From Geothrix oryzisoli (GTDB taxonomy: Bacteria; Acidobacteriota; Holophagae; Holophagales; Holophagaceae): 64,000 nucleotides of DNA. The translations under genes and the position numbers were made by a program. Of this stretch, positions 17,263 to 26,863 are shown piece after piece. Location: the NCBI RefSeq assembly GCF_022808865.1, contig NZ_JAKZLB010000004.1:458004-522003 (forward strand), in the 5' to 3' direction. Position 1 is the first letter of the stretch. Each line of letters starts with the position of its first letter. The notes below the pieces were generated by a model. That model worked only from the letters and a program-made list of their open reading frames with translations, was not told the DNA's origin and ran no database searches.

Positions 17263-20200
17263 ATGAGCTTCGCCCATCTCCACCTGCACACCGAGCACTC
17301 CCTTCTCGACGGCCTGACCCGCATCCCGGACCTGATCAAGAAGTGCCGGGCCAGCGGCATGCCCGCCGTGGCCGTGACCGACCACGGGAACATGTTCGGG
17401 ATGATGAAGCTCTTCGACGCCTGCGAGAAGACGAAGGACGCCGAAGGCAACTGGGCCGTGAAGCCGATCCTGGGCTGCGAGGTCTACGTGGCCCCCAAGA
17501 CCCGCTTCGACCGCAAGCTCGAGGCGAAGAACCTCACGGGCGAGGAGGGCCTGGAGGACTGCGTGGACCCCAGCGGCTCCCGCGACGCGGGCTACCACCT
17601 GGTGCTGCTGGCCAAGAACCCCGTGGGCTTCGCCAACCTGTCGAAGCTCGTGTCCGCGGGCTTCACGGAAGGCTTCTACTACAAGCCCCGCATCGACAAG
17701 GACCTGCTCCGCCAGCACAGCGAGGGGCTCATCGGACTGTCGGCCTGCCTCGGCGGCGAGGTGCAGGCCCGCATCCTCCAGAACCGCCTGGACCAGGCCG
17801 AGCGCGTGGCCCGGGATTTCCGGGACATCTTCGGCGAGGACTTCTACCTGGAGATCCAGGACCAGGGCTTCGACAAGGAGAAGGAGATCATCCCTTCCCA
17901 GATGGAGCTGGCCGCGAAGCTGGGCATCCCCCTGGTGGCCACCAACGACGCCCACTACCTCAATCACGAGGATGCCGACCTGCACGACACACTCCTGTGC
18001 ATCGGCACGAAGACCACCAAGGCCAAGGAGAAGCGCATGCGCTTCTCCACGGACCAGTTCTTCGTGAAGACGCCCGAGGAGATGCGGGCCGTGTTCCCCG
18101 ACCATCCGGAATACCTGGAGCGCACCCTGGAGATCGCCGCCAAGGTGGACCTGTTCCCCATCACGCGGAAGCCCGTCACGCCCCGCTTCCCCGTGCCCGA
18201 AGGCTACGACCTGGAATCGTACTTCCTGCACGTGGCGAAGGAGACCTTCGAGCAGCGCATCGCGGAATGCCGGCCCCTCTGGCAGGCGGGGACGCTGAAG
18301 CACCCGGAGGCGAAGTACCGCGAGCGCCTGGCCTTCGAGCTGGACATGATCCTCAAGATGGGGTTCCCCGGCTACTTCCTGCTGGTCTGGGACTTCATCC
18401 GCAAGGCCCGGGAGATGGGTGTGCCCGTGGGTCCCGGCCGTGGCTCGGCCGCCGGCAGCATCGTGGCGTGGTCCATGATGATCACCGACATCGATCCCAT
18501 GCAGTACGACCTGCTGTTCGAGCGCTTCCTGAACCCCGAGCGCGTGTCCATGCCCGACGTGGACATCGACTTCTGCCGCGACGGCCGTCAGAAGGTCATC
18601 GACTACGTCACCGAGAAGTACGGCCAGGACAAGGTCAGCAGCATCGTCACCATCAACCAGCTCAAGACCAAGGCCGTCATCAAGGACGTGGCGCGGGTCT
18701 TCGAGAAGGACTTCGCCTTCGCCAACAACCTCACCAAGCTGGTGCCCCAGGAGCCCGGCAAGCCCATCACCGTGGGCGAGGCGCTCGAGAAGAGCGACAA
18801 GCTGCGGGAACTGTACGAGAGCGATCCCGAGGTGAAGAACATCCTCGACATCTCCGCACGGCTGGAGGGCCTGGCCCGCAACACCGGCGTCCACGCGGCG
18901 GGCGTCATCATCGCGCCGGACGAGCTCACCCAGTTCGCGCCGCTGTCGATGGACAAGGACAAGAAGGTGATGGTGCAGTACACCATGGTCGAGGCCGAGC
19001 GGGCGGGCCTGCTGAAGATGGACTTCCTGGGTCTCGAGACGCTCACCCAGATCGCGAAGACGCAGGAAGTCATCGCCCGGCGCCACGGCGCGCCCAAGGA
19101 CATGACCAGCATCCGCACCTTCGACGACAAGAAGACCTTCGAACTCTTCGCCGCCGGGGACACGGACGGCGTCTTCCAGTTCGAGTCCGGCGGCATGAAG
19201 CAGCTGCTCCGCCAGCTGGGCCCGGACCGCTTCGACGACCTCATCGCGCTCAACGCCCTCTTCCGGCCGGGCCCGCTGGGCGCGGGCATGGGCACGACTT
19301 ATGTCGAAAGGCGCCACGGCCGCGAGCCCGTGACCTACATGTTCCCGGACCTGGAGCCCATCCTGGCGCCCACCTACGGCGTGATCCTCTACCAGGAGCA
19401 GGTCATGCAGATCGCCAGCCTCGTCGCCGGGTACTCCCTGGGTGAGGCGGACATGCTGCGCCGGGCCATGGGCAAGAAGGACAAGGAGAAGATGGCCAAG
19501 GAGAAGACCAAGTTCATCGAACAGGGTGTCTCCCGCGGCTATGACCGGGCCAAGGTCGCGGAGATGTTCGACCTCATCGAGTACTTCGCCGGCTACGGCT
19601 TCAACAAGAGCCACAGCGCCGCCTACGCCATGGTGGCCTACGAGACCGCCTACCTGAAGGCGAACTACAAGGTGGAGTTCATGGCGGGTCTGCTGTCCAC
19701 CAAGTCGGGCCGCACGGACGACGTCGCCAAGTACGTGCAGAACTGCCGGGAGGGCGGCATCGAGGTGCTGGGTCCCGACATCAACGAGTCGGCCCTGGAT
19801 TTCACGGCCACCTCGGACCGGCAGATCCGGTTCGGCTTTGCCGCGGTGAAAGGGCTGGGGGAAGCGGCGCTGCAGGCCATCCTCGAAGCCCGCGAGGCCG
19901 AGGGCGGCTTCAAGGACCTGTTCCACGCGCTGAAGAGCACGGACCTCTCGAAGGCCAACCGCAAGGTGTGGGAGTCCCTCATCAAGGCCGGGGCCTTCGA
20001 CAGCCTGGAACCCAACCGCGCCGCCCTCATCCAGGGCCTGCCGGATGCCCTGTCCGCCGCCTCCCGGGGCAGCAGCGATACGGGCATGACCAGCCTCTTC
20101 GACGACGCGGAGATGGCCACCCTCAGCGAGGACTGGCGGGTGCCCGAAGGCATCGAACCCTGGGACCGCCGGACCCGCCTCGCAGCGGAACGCGAGGTGC

Positions 20201-20901
20201 TGGGCCTCTTCGTCAGCGGCCACCCCCTGGAGGAGTTCGCCGACGCCATCCAGGTCCACACCCACGGCACCCTGGCCAAGATCCTGGAGGACGTGGCCTC
20301 CGGCCGCCTGCGGGACCGGAACGAGGTCACCCTCGGGGCCATGGTCTCCACCGTGGCCTTCAAGACCAACCAGAAGGGCGAGCCCTGGGCCATCCTCCAG
20401 GTGGAGGACCTGGCCGGGAAGATGGAAGTCCTCCTCATGGCCAGCAAGTGGGACCCCGTCACCAAGCGGAAGGACGCCCTCCGGCCCTTCGACCGCTACC
20501 GGCACCTGGCCGTGCCCGAGGCCATGCTGCGCATCACGGGTGAGCTGCGGGTGGAGACCCTCCAGGCCAGCGGCAATGGCGGCGGCAACGGAGAGGCCGA
20601 GGAGGAGGAGGAACAGACCGTGGTGAAGGTCTTCGCCACGCAGCTGGAGCCCCTGGAGTCCTATCAGGGCCAGGGGTTCACGGGCGCCCTGGTGCGCCTG
20701 CCCGTGGGCGAGTGCCCGCCCCGCCTGGAAGCCATCCTCAAGGGCCACCTGGGCGACCTGCCGGTGACCTTCGAGTACCGCTCGAAGGAGGGCCTGGTGG
20801 CCCGGGTCCGGGCCGGCCGGGACCTGCGCCTCAAGCATGACCCCGACCTGGCGGAGATCCTGGCCAGGGACACGGGCTGCACCCTGACCTGGACCTACTG
20901 A
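17263..20901 (+). CDS. dnaE: DNA polymerase III alpha subunit
   Basis: The 1212-residue replicative polymerase is slightly longer than E. coli DnaE (1160). The N-terminal PHP domain opens with FAHLHLHTEHSLLDG (3-17). The polymerase core contains PVGPGRGSAAGSIVAW (about 387-402) and the catalytic aspartates in PDVDIDFC (about 431-438). VFQFESGGMKQLLRQL and AYGFNKSHSAAYA-type (GYGFNKSHSAAYA) segments follow, then the tandem helix-hairpin-helix and a C-terminal OB-fold (about 1000-1080). A short Gly/Asn/Glu-rich insert lies at about 1105-1125 (positions 20575-20616). The initiator is the first ATG, with GGAG about 10 bases upstream. Confidence 0.98.
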   Translation: MSFAHLHLHTEHSLLDGLTRIPDLIKKCRASGMPAVAVTDHGNMFGMMKLFDACEKTKDAEGNWAVKPILGCEVYVAPKTRFDRKLEAKNLTGEEGLEDCVDPSGSRDAGYHLVLLAKNPVGFANLSKLVSAGFTEGFYYKPRIDKDLLRQHSEGLIGLSACLGGEVQARILQNRLDQAERVARDFRDIFGEDFYLEIQDQGFDKEKEIIPSQMELAAKLGIPLVATNDAHYLNHEDADLHDTLLCIGTKTTKAKEKRMRFSTDQFFVKTPEEMRAVFPDHPEYLERTLEIAAKVDLFPITRKPVTPRFPVPEGYDLESYFLHVAKETFEQRIAECRPLWQAGTLKHPEAKYRERLAFELDMILKMGFPGYFLLVWDFIRKAREMGVPVGPGRGSAAGSIVAWSMMITDIDPMQYDLLFERFLNPERVSMPDVDIDFCRDGRQKVIDYVTEKYGQDKVSSIVTINQLKTKAVIKDVARVFEKDFAFANNLTKLVPQEPGKPITVGEALEKSDKLRELYESDPEVKNILDISARLEGLARNTGVHAAGVIIAPDELTQFAPLSMDKDKKVMVQYTMVEAERAGLLKMDFLGLETLTQIAKTQEVIARRHGAPKDMTSIRTFDDKKTFELFAAGDTDGVFQFESGGMKQLLRQLGPDRFDDLIALNALFRPGPLGAGMGTTYVERRHGREPVTYMFPDLEPILAPTYGVILYQEQVMQIASLVAGYSLGEADMLRRAMGKKDKEKMAKEKTKFIEQGVSRGYDRAKVAEMFDLIEYFAGYGFNKSHSAAYAMVAYETAYLKANYKVEFMAGLLSTKSGRTDDVAKYVQNCREGGIEVLGPDINESALDFTATSDRQIRFGFAAVKGLGEAALQAILEAREAEGGFKDLFHALKSTDLSKANRKVWESLIKAGAFDSLEPNRAALIQGLPDALSAASRGSSDTGMTSLFDDAEMATLSEDWRVPEGIEPWDRRTRLAAEREVLGLFVSGHPLEEFADAIQVHTHGTLAKILEDVASGRLRDRNEVTLGAMVSTVAFKTNQKGEPWAILQVEDLAGKMEVLLMASKWDPVTKRKDALRPFDRYRHLAVPEAMLRITGELRVETLQASGNGGGNGEAEEEEEQTVVKVFATQLEPLESYQGQGFTGALVRLPVGECPPRLEAILKGHLGDLPVTFEYRSKEGLVARVRAGRDLRLKHDPDLAEILARDTGCTLTWTY

Positions 20902-20929
20902 TGCCCGCAGTCCCGGGCGCGGAGCCGCT

Positions 20930-21649
20930 GTGATCCCCCTCCCCCTTCTGCCCGGCTTCGGCCGCTGGGGCGCCCACCTGGAGGCCCTCCTGGCCAGGCC
21001 CGAGGCCCTGTGGATCCACGGCCCCTCGGGCTCGGGGGTTTCCACCGTGGCCGCAGAGCTGGCCCGGCAGCGCCAACAGCCCTGGGCGGAGCCGGACACC
21101 CCCGAAGCGGGGGTCGCCTGGCTCGCCGCCCACCCCGGGGGCGTGGTGGCCGCCCGGAGCCCCATGCCCGGCACCCTGGCCTGCCTGGAGTTGCGCCTCC
21201 CCGACCTGGAGGAGGATCCCGCCTGCATTCCCGGGCTCCTGGCGGCCCTGGCCGAGGAGGAGGGCCTCCCCTCACCCTGGCCGGCGGCCCTGGCGGCCCT
21301 GCCCTGCCCCGGGAACCTGCGGGAGCTGCGCAACCGCCTGCTGCGCTGGAAGCTCCTGGGCCAGCTGCCGGGCCCGGAGCCGGCCGGCCCACCGCGCTTC
21401 GAAGCCGAGGACCTGGCCACCAACCTCCACGACCTGGAGCGGTTCCTGCTCCACCGGGCCCTGCGCCGGGCCTACGGCAACCGGCTGGAGGCCGCCACCC
21501 GCCTGGGCGTGAGCCGCCGCCAGCTCTACCTGCTCATCCGCCGGCACGGGGATCCCGTCCGGGGCGAGGCGGCCTCCGGGGACCTGCCCCAGCGCCTGAA
21601 AAAGAGGAGATCGGCACAAAACTCCAGTCTGGAGCCCGGAACCCGATAA
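20930..21649 (+). CDS. Degenerate sigma-54-activator-like protein with Fis-type HTH
   Basis: The 239-residue protein reads as a shrunken enhancer-binding protein. The P-loop segment is GPSGSGVST (33-41), with Val where the invariant Lys should be. No Walker B or GAFTGA loop is present. Later pieces are recognisable: LRLPDLEEDPACIPGLLAAL (about 86-105) resembles the LPPLRER..DIP region of AAA+ activators, and PGNLRELRNRLLRW (about 127-140) resembles sensor II. Residues 165-210 form a Fis-like HTH ending LGVSRRQLYLLIRRHG. It probably binds DNA but not ATP. It lies 28 bp after dnaE and 41 bp before a second degenerate activator. Confidence 0.75.
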   Translation: MIPLPLLPGFGRWGAHLEALLARPEALWIHGPSGSGVSTVAAELARQRQQPWAEPDTPEAGVAWLAAHPGGVVAARSPMPGTLACLELRLPDLEEDPACIPGLLAALAEEEGLPSPWPAALAALPCPGNLRELRNRLLRWKLLGQLPGPEPAGPPRFEAEDLATNLHDLERFLLHRALRRAYGNRLEAATRLGVSRRQLYLLIRRHGDPVRGEAASGDLPQRLKKRRSAQNSSLEPGTR

Positions 21650-21690
21650 CGGGGGGTGCGGCTGATCCGCCGCGGTACGGATGTCCAACT

Positions 21691-23187
21691 ATGGCGACGA
21701 CCCTTCGGGTACTGGTGGTGAGCGATGATCCCGGAGCGCGGGAGGGCCTGACCCAGAGCCTGAAGCGTTCGGGAGCCACCGCCGATCCGGCCCGGAGCGG
21801 CGACGAGGCGCTCCGCCTCGTGCGGCCCGGCCTCTACGCCGCCGCGGTGGTCGACCTCCGCCAGGAAAGCCTGCCGTTCACGGCCCGCCTCAGGGCCGTG
21901 GAGCCCGCCCTGCCCGTCCTCCTCGTTGTCCCCGCCCATGACCGCCACACCACCGGAGAGGCCCTGCGAATGAGCGCCTTCGATACCCTCGCACGACCCT
22001 TCAGCCCCGAAGAACTCACCGCCGCCCTCCAGAAGGCCATGGCCTACGAGGGGCACCTCCGCGCCGGCGCCCCGGCCGAGGCGGCCCTGGTCCTCACCCA
22101 GGACCGGGCCCTCGAGGAGACGCTGGCCCTGGCCCGCCGTGCCGCGGACAGCCGGGCGACCATCCTCATCCAGGGGGAAAGCGGCACCGGCAAGGAACTG
22201 CTGGCCCGGCTGGTCCATGGCTCGAGCCCCCGCCGCAGCGGGCCCCTGGCCATCGTCAACTGCGCGGCTCTTCCGGAGAGCCAGCTCGAGATCGAGCTCT
22301 TCGGCCAGGACAAGGCCGCTCAGCCCGGCTCGGCCGGAAAACCCGGCGGGTTCGAGCAGGCGGATGGCGGCACTCTGGTGCTCGAGGCGGTCGATGCCCT
22401 GCCCGTCGGGCTCCAGGCCCGGCTGCTGCGGATCCTCCAGGAGCGCGCCGTGGAGCGGGTGGGGGGCGGCCACGCCGTTCCCGTGGATGTGCGCCTCATC
22501 TCCCTCACCAGCCGCGACCTCCTGGCCGAGGTGAAGGCGGGCCGCTTCCCCGAGGAGCTCTACTACCGCCTGAACGTGATCCCGCTGAACCTGCCGCCCC
22601 TGCGCGACCGGCTGGGCGACCTGGACCTGCTGGCCCGGCACTTCGCCGAGCGCTATGCCCGGGAGAACGACCGCGCCGTGCCCGAGCTGGCCCCCAGCTT
22701 CTACGCCGCCCTGGCCCGCCATGCCTGGACCGGCAACCTCCGCGAACTGGAGAACGTCATCCAGCGCTGTGTCGTGCTCAGCCCGGGACATCGCCTCACC
22801 CAGCAGGATCTGCGGTGGCTCCTCCCCGCGGAGGCCTTCGAGGGTCTGCCCGAGGACGCCCCCGGGGCGGCCCTCGAACCCTGGCGCACCTCGGCCCAGG
22901 GCACCTCCTTACGGCCGGAAGCCACGCCCCTGGCCGGCGCCGTCACGGCCGATCCCCACCACCCGCTGGTGGGCCTGCCGCTGGGCACCCCCGTGGTGCT
23001 GCCCCTGGGCCTGAGCCTGCCCGAGCTGGAGCGCTTCTGGCTGCTCTCCACCCTCAGCGCCCTCAAGGGCAACCGGACCCACTGCGCCGCCCAGCTCGAC
23101 ATCGCCCTGCGCACCGTGCGCAACAAGATCAACGAATACAAGGCCGACGGCTTCGCCATCCCGCCGAGCCAGCGCGGCGGGGACTAG
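21691..23187 (+). CDS. Sigma-54-activator-like response regulator lacking GAFTGA
   Basis: The 498-residue protein has a receiver domain (1-120), an AAA+ domain (about 135-375) and a C-terminal Fis-type HTH (about 450-490). In the receiver the acidic pair and the phospho-acceptor Asp (VVDLRQE) remain, but the conserved Lys is Arg (ARPFSPEE). In the AAA+ domain Walker A GESGTGKEL is intact. The GAFTGA loop expected after ELFG is replaced by QDKAAQPGSAGKPGG (about residues 205-219), and Walker B reads LVLEAV instead of LFLDEI. Such a protein is unlikely to remodel sigma-54 holoenzyme and may act as an ordinary DNA-binding regulator. It overlaps the convergent gene at 23184 by 4 bp. Confidence 0.85.
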   Translation: MATTLRVLVVSDDPGAREGLTQSLKRSGATADPARSGDEALRLVRPGLYAAAVVDLRQESLPFTARLRAVEPALPVLLVVPAHDRHTTGEALRMSAFDTLARPFSPEELTAALQKAMAYEGHLRAGAPAEAALVLTQDRALEETLALARRAADSRATILIQGESGTGKELLARLVHGSSPRRSGPLAIVNCAALPESQLEIELFGQDKAAQPGSAGKPGGFEQADGGTLVLEAVDALPVGLQARLLRILQERAVERVGGGHAVPVDVRLISLTSRDLLAEVKAGRFPEELYYRLNVIPLNLPPLRDRLGDLDLLARHFAERYARENDRAVPELAPSFYAALARHAWTGNLRELENVIQRCVVLSPGHRLTQQDLRWLLPAEAFEGLPEDAPGAALEPWRTSAQGTSLRPEATPLAGAVTADPHHPLVGLPLGTPVVLPLGLSLPELERFWLLSTLSALKGNRTHCAAQLDIALRTVRNKINEYKADGFAIPPSQRGGD

Positions 23188-25178
23188 AAGGTCTCCCCGT
23201 ACCGGCTCTCTGCCAGGATCTGTCCGATGTCGTCCGAGGTCAGGATCGCGCGGATGGCCCGGGGCTTGTCCTGCGCCTGCCGGTAGTAGGCCTGGGCGAT
23301 GCGGAAGCCCACGAAGTAGCCCAGATCCGCAGGCCGCCCATCCCGCTGGCTGCTGCCGTAGAGCCAGCGGGAGGCATCGGTCCCCGCCCGTTCCGCCCGG
23401 AACTGGCGCCAGAGCTCCGCCTCGTGCGCGTAGCCGTAGTCGTAGACGGCCCGGTTGAAGTTGCCCTCGGCGATGAGTGAGGCGAGGAAATCCGCCGACC
23501 CCTCGTGGAAGGCCTTCTCCAGCAGCGTGCGCACCGGGTGGGTCTGCTGGAAGTGGATCAGCTCGTGGGCCACGATGCTGGGCAGGTCGACCGGTGTGTG
23601 GATGACCGCCCGGTGCCAGGGGCCCATCTCGTCCATGGGCACGCCGGGTCCCCCGCCGAACAGGTCGACGCCCAGGAGCAGGCCGTTGGAGGACGAGGTC
23701 CCGCCCGAGTCCAGGGCGCCCACGACGAAATAGACATCGGGGAACATCGCGTCGGCGTAGAGCGCCTTGAAGGCCCGGAAGGAGCGCCGCGCGGCGGCCT
23801 CCACCCCGGCGGCCTTCAGGGTGTTGGCGCGGATGGCGGCGAAGTAGCGCGGGTGCCGCTGAATGACCTCAAGGAGGTTGGCGGCGCTCCGGATGCGGTT
23901 CGGGATGAAGTCCTGCAGCCCCGCGCTGCCCGGGTCGAGGTACTCCCGCCTCAGGAGGTCCGCGGGGTCCGGAGCGGCCGGGAGCTTCGCGTAGGCCTTC
24001 CAGAAGAGGTCCACATCGGTGGCGATGAACCGCGCGCCGTCGGGATCCGAGTGGACGGTCCGGAAGCGCTGCGCGTTGGCCTCCGCCGCGGCCACCACGC
24101 CGGACCAGCGGGGATCGGCGTGGAGCGGGGCCAGGTCGGCATCCTCGCGAAGGGCGGCGGCCTGGTGGAAGCCCTGGTCCAGGGCCTTCTGGAGCAGGCC
24201 GAACGCGGCGTCCCCGTGCCCGGCCAGGGCGTGGGCGCAGGCCCCCTGGTAGGGGTGCTGGGCGCCCTTCAGCCCCGCCGCGAGGGCGCGGTCATAGAGG
24301 TCGGCGGCGCGGACAGGCTCCTTGGCGAGGAGGGCCCGGTGGCCCTGCTGGGCGAGCTCCGCCGCGGAGGGGGTCGGCAGGGCCTGGGCCTGGGCCCGCA
24401 GGGCCGCGTAGGCGTCTGCAAGGGCCGCGAGGGTCCCGGCCTGGGCGTGGAGGTCCTCCGTCCCCTGGAAGGCGCTTGACGCGTGGGGCTCCAGGGCCCG
24501 GACGGCCTGCTCCCAGGCGGGCCAGGCCGGCAGGGTCCGGATGCGTCCGCCCCCCATGGCCCCAAAGGCCTGGAGGAGGTAGGCCTCGCTGCGGGGCTCC
24601 GGCGGCCGGCCCGGCTGGACGGCCTCCACAAAGACCGGGGCGATCATGTCGGCCACGGCGGCGGGCCGGGTGCCGAAGCCCAGCCGGGCCGCGGCCCAGG
24701 CCCCGCCGCCCACCACGCCCAGCGAGGAGTCCGCCGGGAACCAGGCTCCGCTGGCGGGATCGCGCACCTCCAGCCAGCGGTGGTCGTTGTGCTGGTACCC
24801 GAAGACGCTGAAGCCCTTCCCGCCCTCGGCCACCTTGGCCCGAGCCGAGGCCTGGCGGCGCTCCGAGGGGGCCTGGAGGTTGATCTCCCGCACCCAGCGG
24901 GCCTCGAAGCCCCCGGCCTTCAACAGGTCCAGAAGCACCTTCGCGTGGTCCGCGCAGTTGCCGCTGCCCCGGGCCAGGATCTCGTCCACGCTCCGGGTGC
25001 GGTAGTCCGTGGCCACCCAGGGCATGCGCTGGTGGAGGTGGTCCACCAGGGCCCGCACCCGGGCCTCCGCCGCCCCGGGCCGTGCCAGGGCGGCCAGGGC
25101 CTCGGAACGGGATAGACCCGGCGCCGCCTGGGCGGCCAGGACCGCGGGCAGGAGCAGCAGGAGGCCGGGGCGCTTCAC
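23184..25178 (-). CDS. Secreted transglutaminase-like protein with TPR-like region and C-terminal zincin
   Basis: The 664-residue protein begins with a Sec signal peptide (MKRPGLLLLLPAVLAAQA). Residues 45-165 form a transglutaminase-like fold with Cys in GNCADHA, His in NDHRWLEV and Asp in WFPADSS. Residues 270-365 are Ala-rich with helical repeats resembling TPRs. The last 270 residues contain HELIHFQQ (about 545-552) with a downstream EGSADFLASL, a gluzincin-type zinc site as in DUF2268 proteins. It therefore combines two hydrolase-type domains in one envelope protein. Its ATG overlaps the stop of the upstream gene, which also has a transglutaminase-like domain. Confidence 0.82.
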   Translation of the reverse strand: MKRPGLLLLLPAVLAAQAAPGLSRSEALAALARPGAAEARVRALVDHLHQRMPWVATDYRTRSVDEILARGSGNCADHAKVLLDLLKAGGFEARWVREINLQAPSERRQASARAKVAEGGKGFSVFGYQHNDHRWLEVRDPASGAWFPADSSLGVVGGGAWAAARLGFGTRPAAVADMIAPVFVEAVQPGRPPEPRSEAYLLQAFGAMGGGRIRTLPAWPAWEQAVRALEPHASSAFQGTEDLHAQAGTLAALADAYAALRAQAQALPTPSAAELAQQGHRALLAKEPVRAADLYDRALAAGLKGAQHPYQGACAHALAGHGDAAFGLLQKALDQGFHQAAALREDADLAPLHADPRWSGVVAAAEANAQRFRTVHSDPDGARFIATDVDLFWKAYAKLPAAPDPADLLRREYLDPGSAGLQDFIPNRIRSAANLLEVIQRHPRYFAAIRANTLKAAGVEAAARRSFRAFKALYADAMFPDVYFVVGALDSGGTSSSNGLLLGVDLFGGGPGVPMDEMGPWHRAVIHTPVDLPSIVAHELIHFQQTHPVRTLLEKAFHEGSADFLASLIAEGNFNRAVYDYGYAHEAELWRQFRAERAGTDASRWLYGSSQRDGRPADLGYFVGFRIAQAYYRQAQDKPRAIRAILTSDDIGQILAESRYGETF

Positions 25179-26362
25179 GGCCGGACCCAGAAGGCGACGG
25201 GGTCATGGACGATGAGGCCCTCGGCGGCGTCGCGGGCGGGCCGGGGCGGGAAGGCCGCGGCGTCCAGGGTCACGTAGCGGCGCTCCGGCCGGGACTCGTA
25301 GCCGTAGGCGCTCTCCACGGGGCAGGTGATCCGCACCAGGTTCTTGGCCATGTAGGCCTTGTAGGTGGCCGGGTTCTCGGGGCGTCCGTTCCAGTTGGCG
25401 CCCTTGGCCAGTTCGAGAGGTCCGCCGGAGATGAGGCGCTCGCGCACCTCGGCGATGGAGAGTGGATGCCCCTGGCCGTCCGTGAACCAGGCCTCCATGG
25501 TGGGATCCATGTAGAGCCACTTGCCCAGGTCCCTGGACCACACAGTGGTGATCACGTGGCAGTCCGGGTCCGTCTCGTCCAAGGGCTGGCAGGTGACCTG
25601 GCGGGACTTGAAGCCCAGGGCGAGGTAGGCCTCGTTCAGGATGGTGGCCATCATGCGGCAGTTGATCCCCCGCTTCTCCGTGCGACACACCTCCAGCAGG
25701 TGCAGGGCGTTCATGGGCTCGGGGTTCTTCGAGCTGCCGTCGTGGCGCACCTGGGCGTGGACCCACCGCATGAGGTTCACGATCCGCTCGAACTCGGAGC
25801 CGCTGCCGGCCACCTCGTCCAGGCGGCAGGCCTTCCGCAGGGCCACCAGGTCCGGTGCGTCCTGGGGCTGGTAGGTGAAGGCGGGAGCCGCTGTGGCAAC
25901 TGAGGCCAGGGTGGGCCCGTAGTCCTGGAAGCGCCGGAGGATGCCCACGAAGTCCCCCCGCTGGCGGACGATGGCCTCCAGCCAGAGGAACCCCGGCTCT
26001 TTCCGCAGGGAGTCCAGGTCCGAATCCGTGCTGAAGGTCGCCCAGTCCTTGAGACCTTCCCCCACCGCCGTGCCCAGATAGGTCAGGGCCTCGCCGCGCC
26101 GGCCCAGGAGCGAGGCCGCGCAGGCCATGTTGTAGTGCACGCCCGCCCGGGTCTCGGCGCCCAGCTGGCTGAAGGTGGGGGACTGCGCCCGCAGGGTCAG
26201 GACCTTCAGGGCCTCTTCATATCGCTTCCCCTTCCAGAGTTCCTGGATGCGGGCGTTCTCCGCCTGGAGGTCCGGCGGCGGAAGGGGCGCCTGGGCCCGC
26301 AGGCCGGGTGCGATGAGGCAGACGAGGGCTGGGCCCAAGGGGGCCAGGTGGAGTCGGGGCAT
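25175..26362 (-). CDS. Secreted transglutaminase-like domain protein
   Basis: The 395-residue protein has a signal peptide ending near LRAQA (residue 25), then helical repeats (about 35-130) and a transglutaminase-like core. The presumed triad is Cys in RGINCRMMAT (about 240), His in DCHVITTVWS (about 270) and Asp in LYMDPTME (about 287). It is the first gene of a two-gene operon with the larger transglutaminase/zincin protein, and the 4-bp overlap indicates coupled translation. The two may act on the same periplasmic or surface substrate; this is inference. Confidence 0.82.
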   Translation of the reverse strand: MPRLHLAPLGPALVCLIAPGLRAQAPLPPPDLQAENARIQELWKGKRYEEALKVLTLRAQSPTFSQLGAETRAGVHYNMACAASLLGRRGEALTYLGTAVGEGLKDWATFSTDSDLDSLRKEPGFLWLEAIVRQRGDFVGILRRFQDYGPTLASVATAAPAFTYQPQDAPDLVALRKACRLDEVAGSGSEFERIVNLMRWVHAQVRHDGSSKNPEPMNALHLLEVCRTEKRGINCRMMATILNEAYLALGFKSRQVTCQPLDETDPDCHVITTVWSRDLGKWLYMDPTMEAWFTDGQGHPLSIAEVRERLISGGPLELAKGANWNGRPENPATYKAYMAKNLVRITCPVESAYGYESRPERRYVTLDAAAFPPRPARDAAEGLIVHDPVAFWVRP

Positions 26363-26539
26363 GAGGTCCTCCCGGTCATGGGATCCGATGGTGCGGTTAC
26401 GGGAAGCCGGACCCTCGGATTAGAGCGCCGGACCGAGTTCCCCCCTCGCCTTCCCGCGGCTGGGTGTTGGTCAGGCGCTCCAGGGGGTTGACGGCCGAAC
26501 GGGCCGCGCCTTTCATCGGAGAACCTGCCAGGAGCCCCC

Positions 26540-26863
26540 ATGATCGCCCGTCTGTGGCATGGCCGCGTCCCCTCCGCCCGGAAGGAGGCCTACCGGGACT
26601 TCCTCCGCGCCCGGGCCATCCCCGACTACCAGTCCACCCCCGGGAACCGTGCCGTCTTCATCCTGGAGCGCGAGGAGGAGGGGGTCGCGCACTTCCAGAC
26701 CCTCACCTTCTGGGAGGATTTCGACGCCCTCCGTCGCTTCGCCGGCGACCCCGTGGAGACGGCGAAGTACTACGCCGAGGACCGAGACTTCCTCCTGGAG
26801 TTCGAGCCCACGGTGACCCACTGGTACGTGGCCGGCCAGTCCGTGTCGGGCCTGGTCCCCTAG
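26540..26863 (+). CDS. Antibiotic-biosynthesis-monooxygenase-type (ABM) domain protein
   Basis: The 107-residue protein has the dimeric alpha/beta-barrel pattern of ABM/heme-degrading monooxygenase-like proteins: MIARLWHGRVP at the first strand, a helix, a strand AVFILEREEEG, then HFQTLTFWEDFDALRRFAG and the C-terminal strand. No catalytic residues can be assigned. GGAG lies about 10 bases before the ATG. Its stop codon TAG lies inside the left terminal inverted repeat of the element at 26858-27137. Confidence 0.78.
   Translation: MIARLWHGRVPSARKEAYRDFLRARAIPDYQSTPGNRAVFILEREEEGVAHFQTLTFWEDFDALRRFAGDPVETAKYYAEDRDFLLEFEPTVTHWYVAGQSVSGLVP

Noticed and set aside
17101..21423. A 1440-residue open frame on the reverse strand opposite dnaE
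   Set aside because: It lies fully opposite a real dnaE, has biased composition (Leu, Gly, His, Val) and matches no family, so it is a GC-driven shadow frame.
21691..23187. Ordinary NtrC-type sigma-54 activator
   Set aside because: The GAFTGA loop is missing and Walker B is altered, so the plain annotation would mislead.
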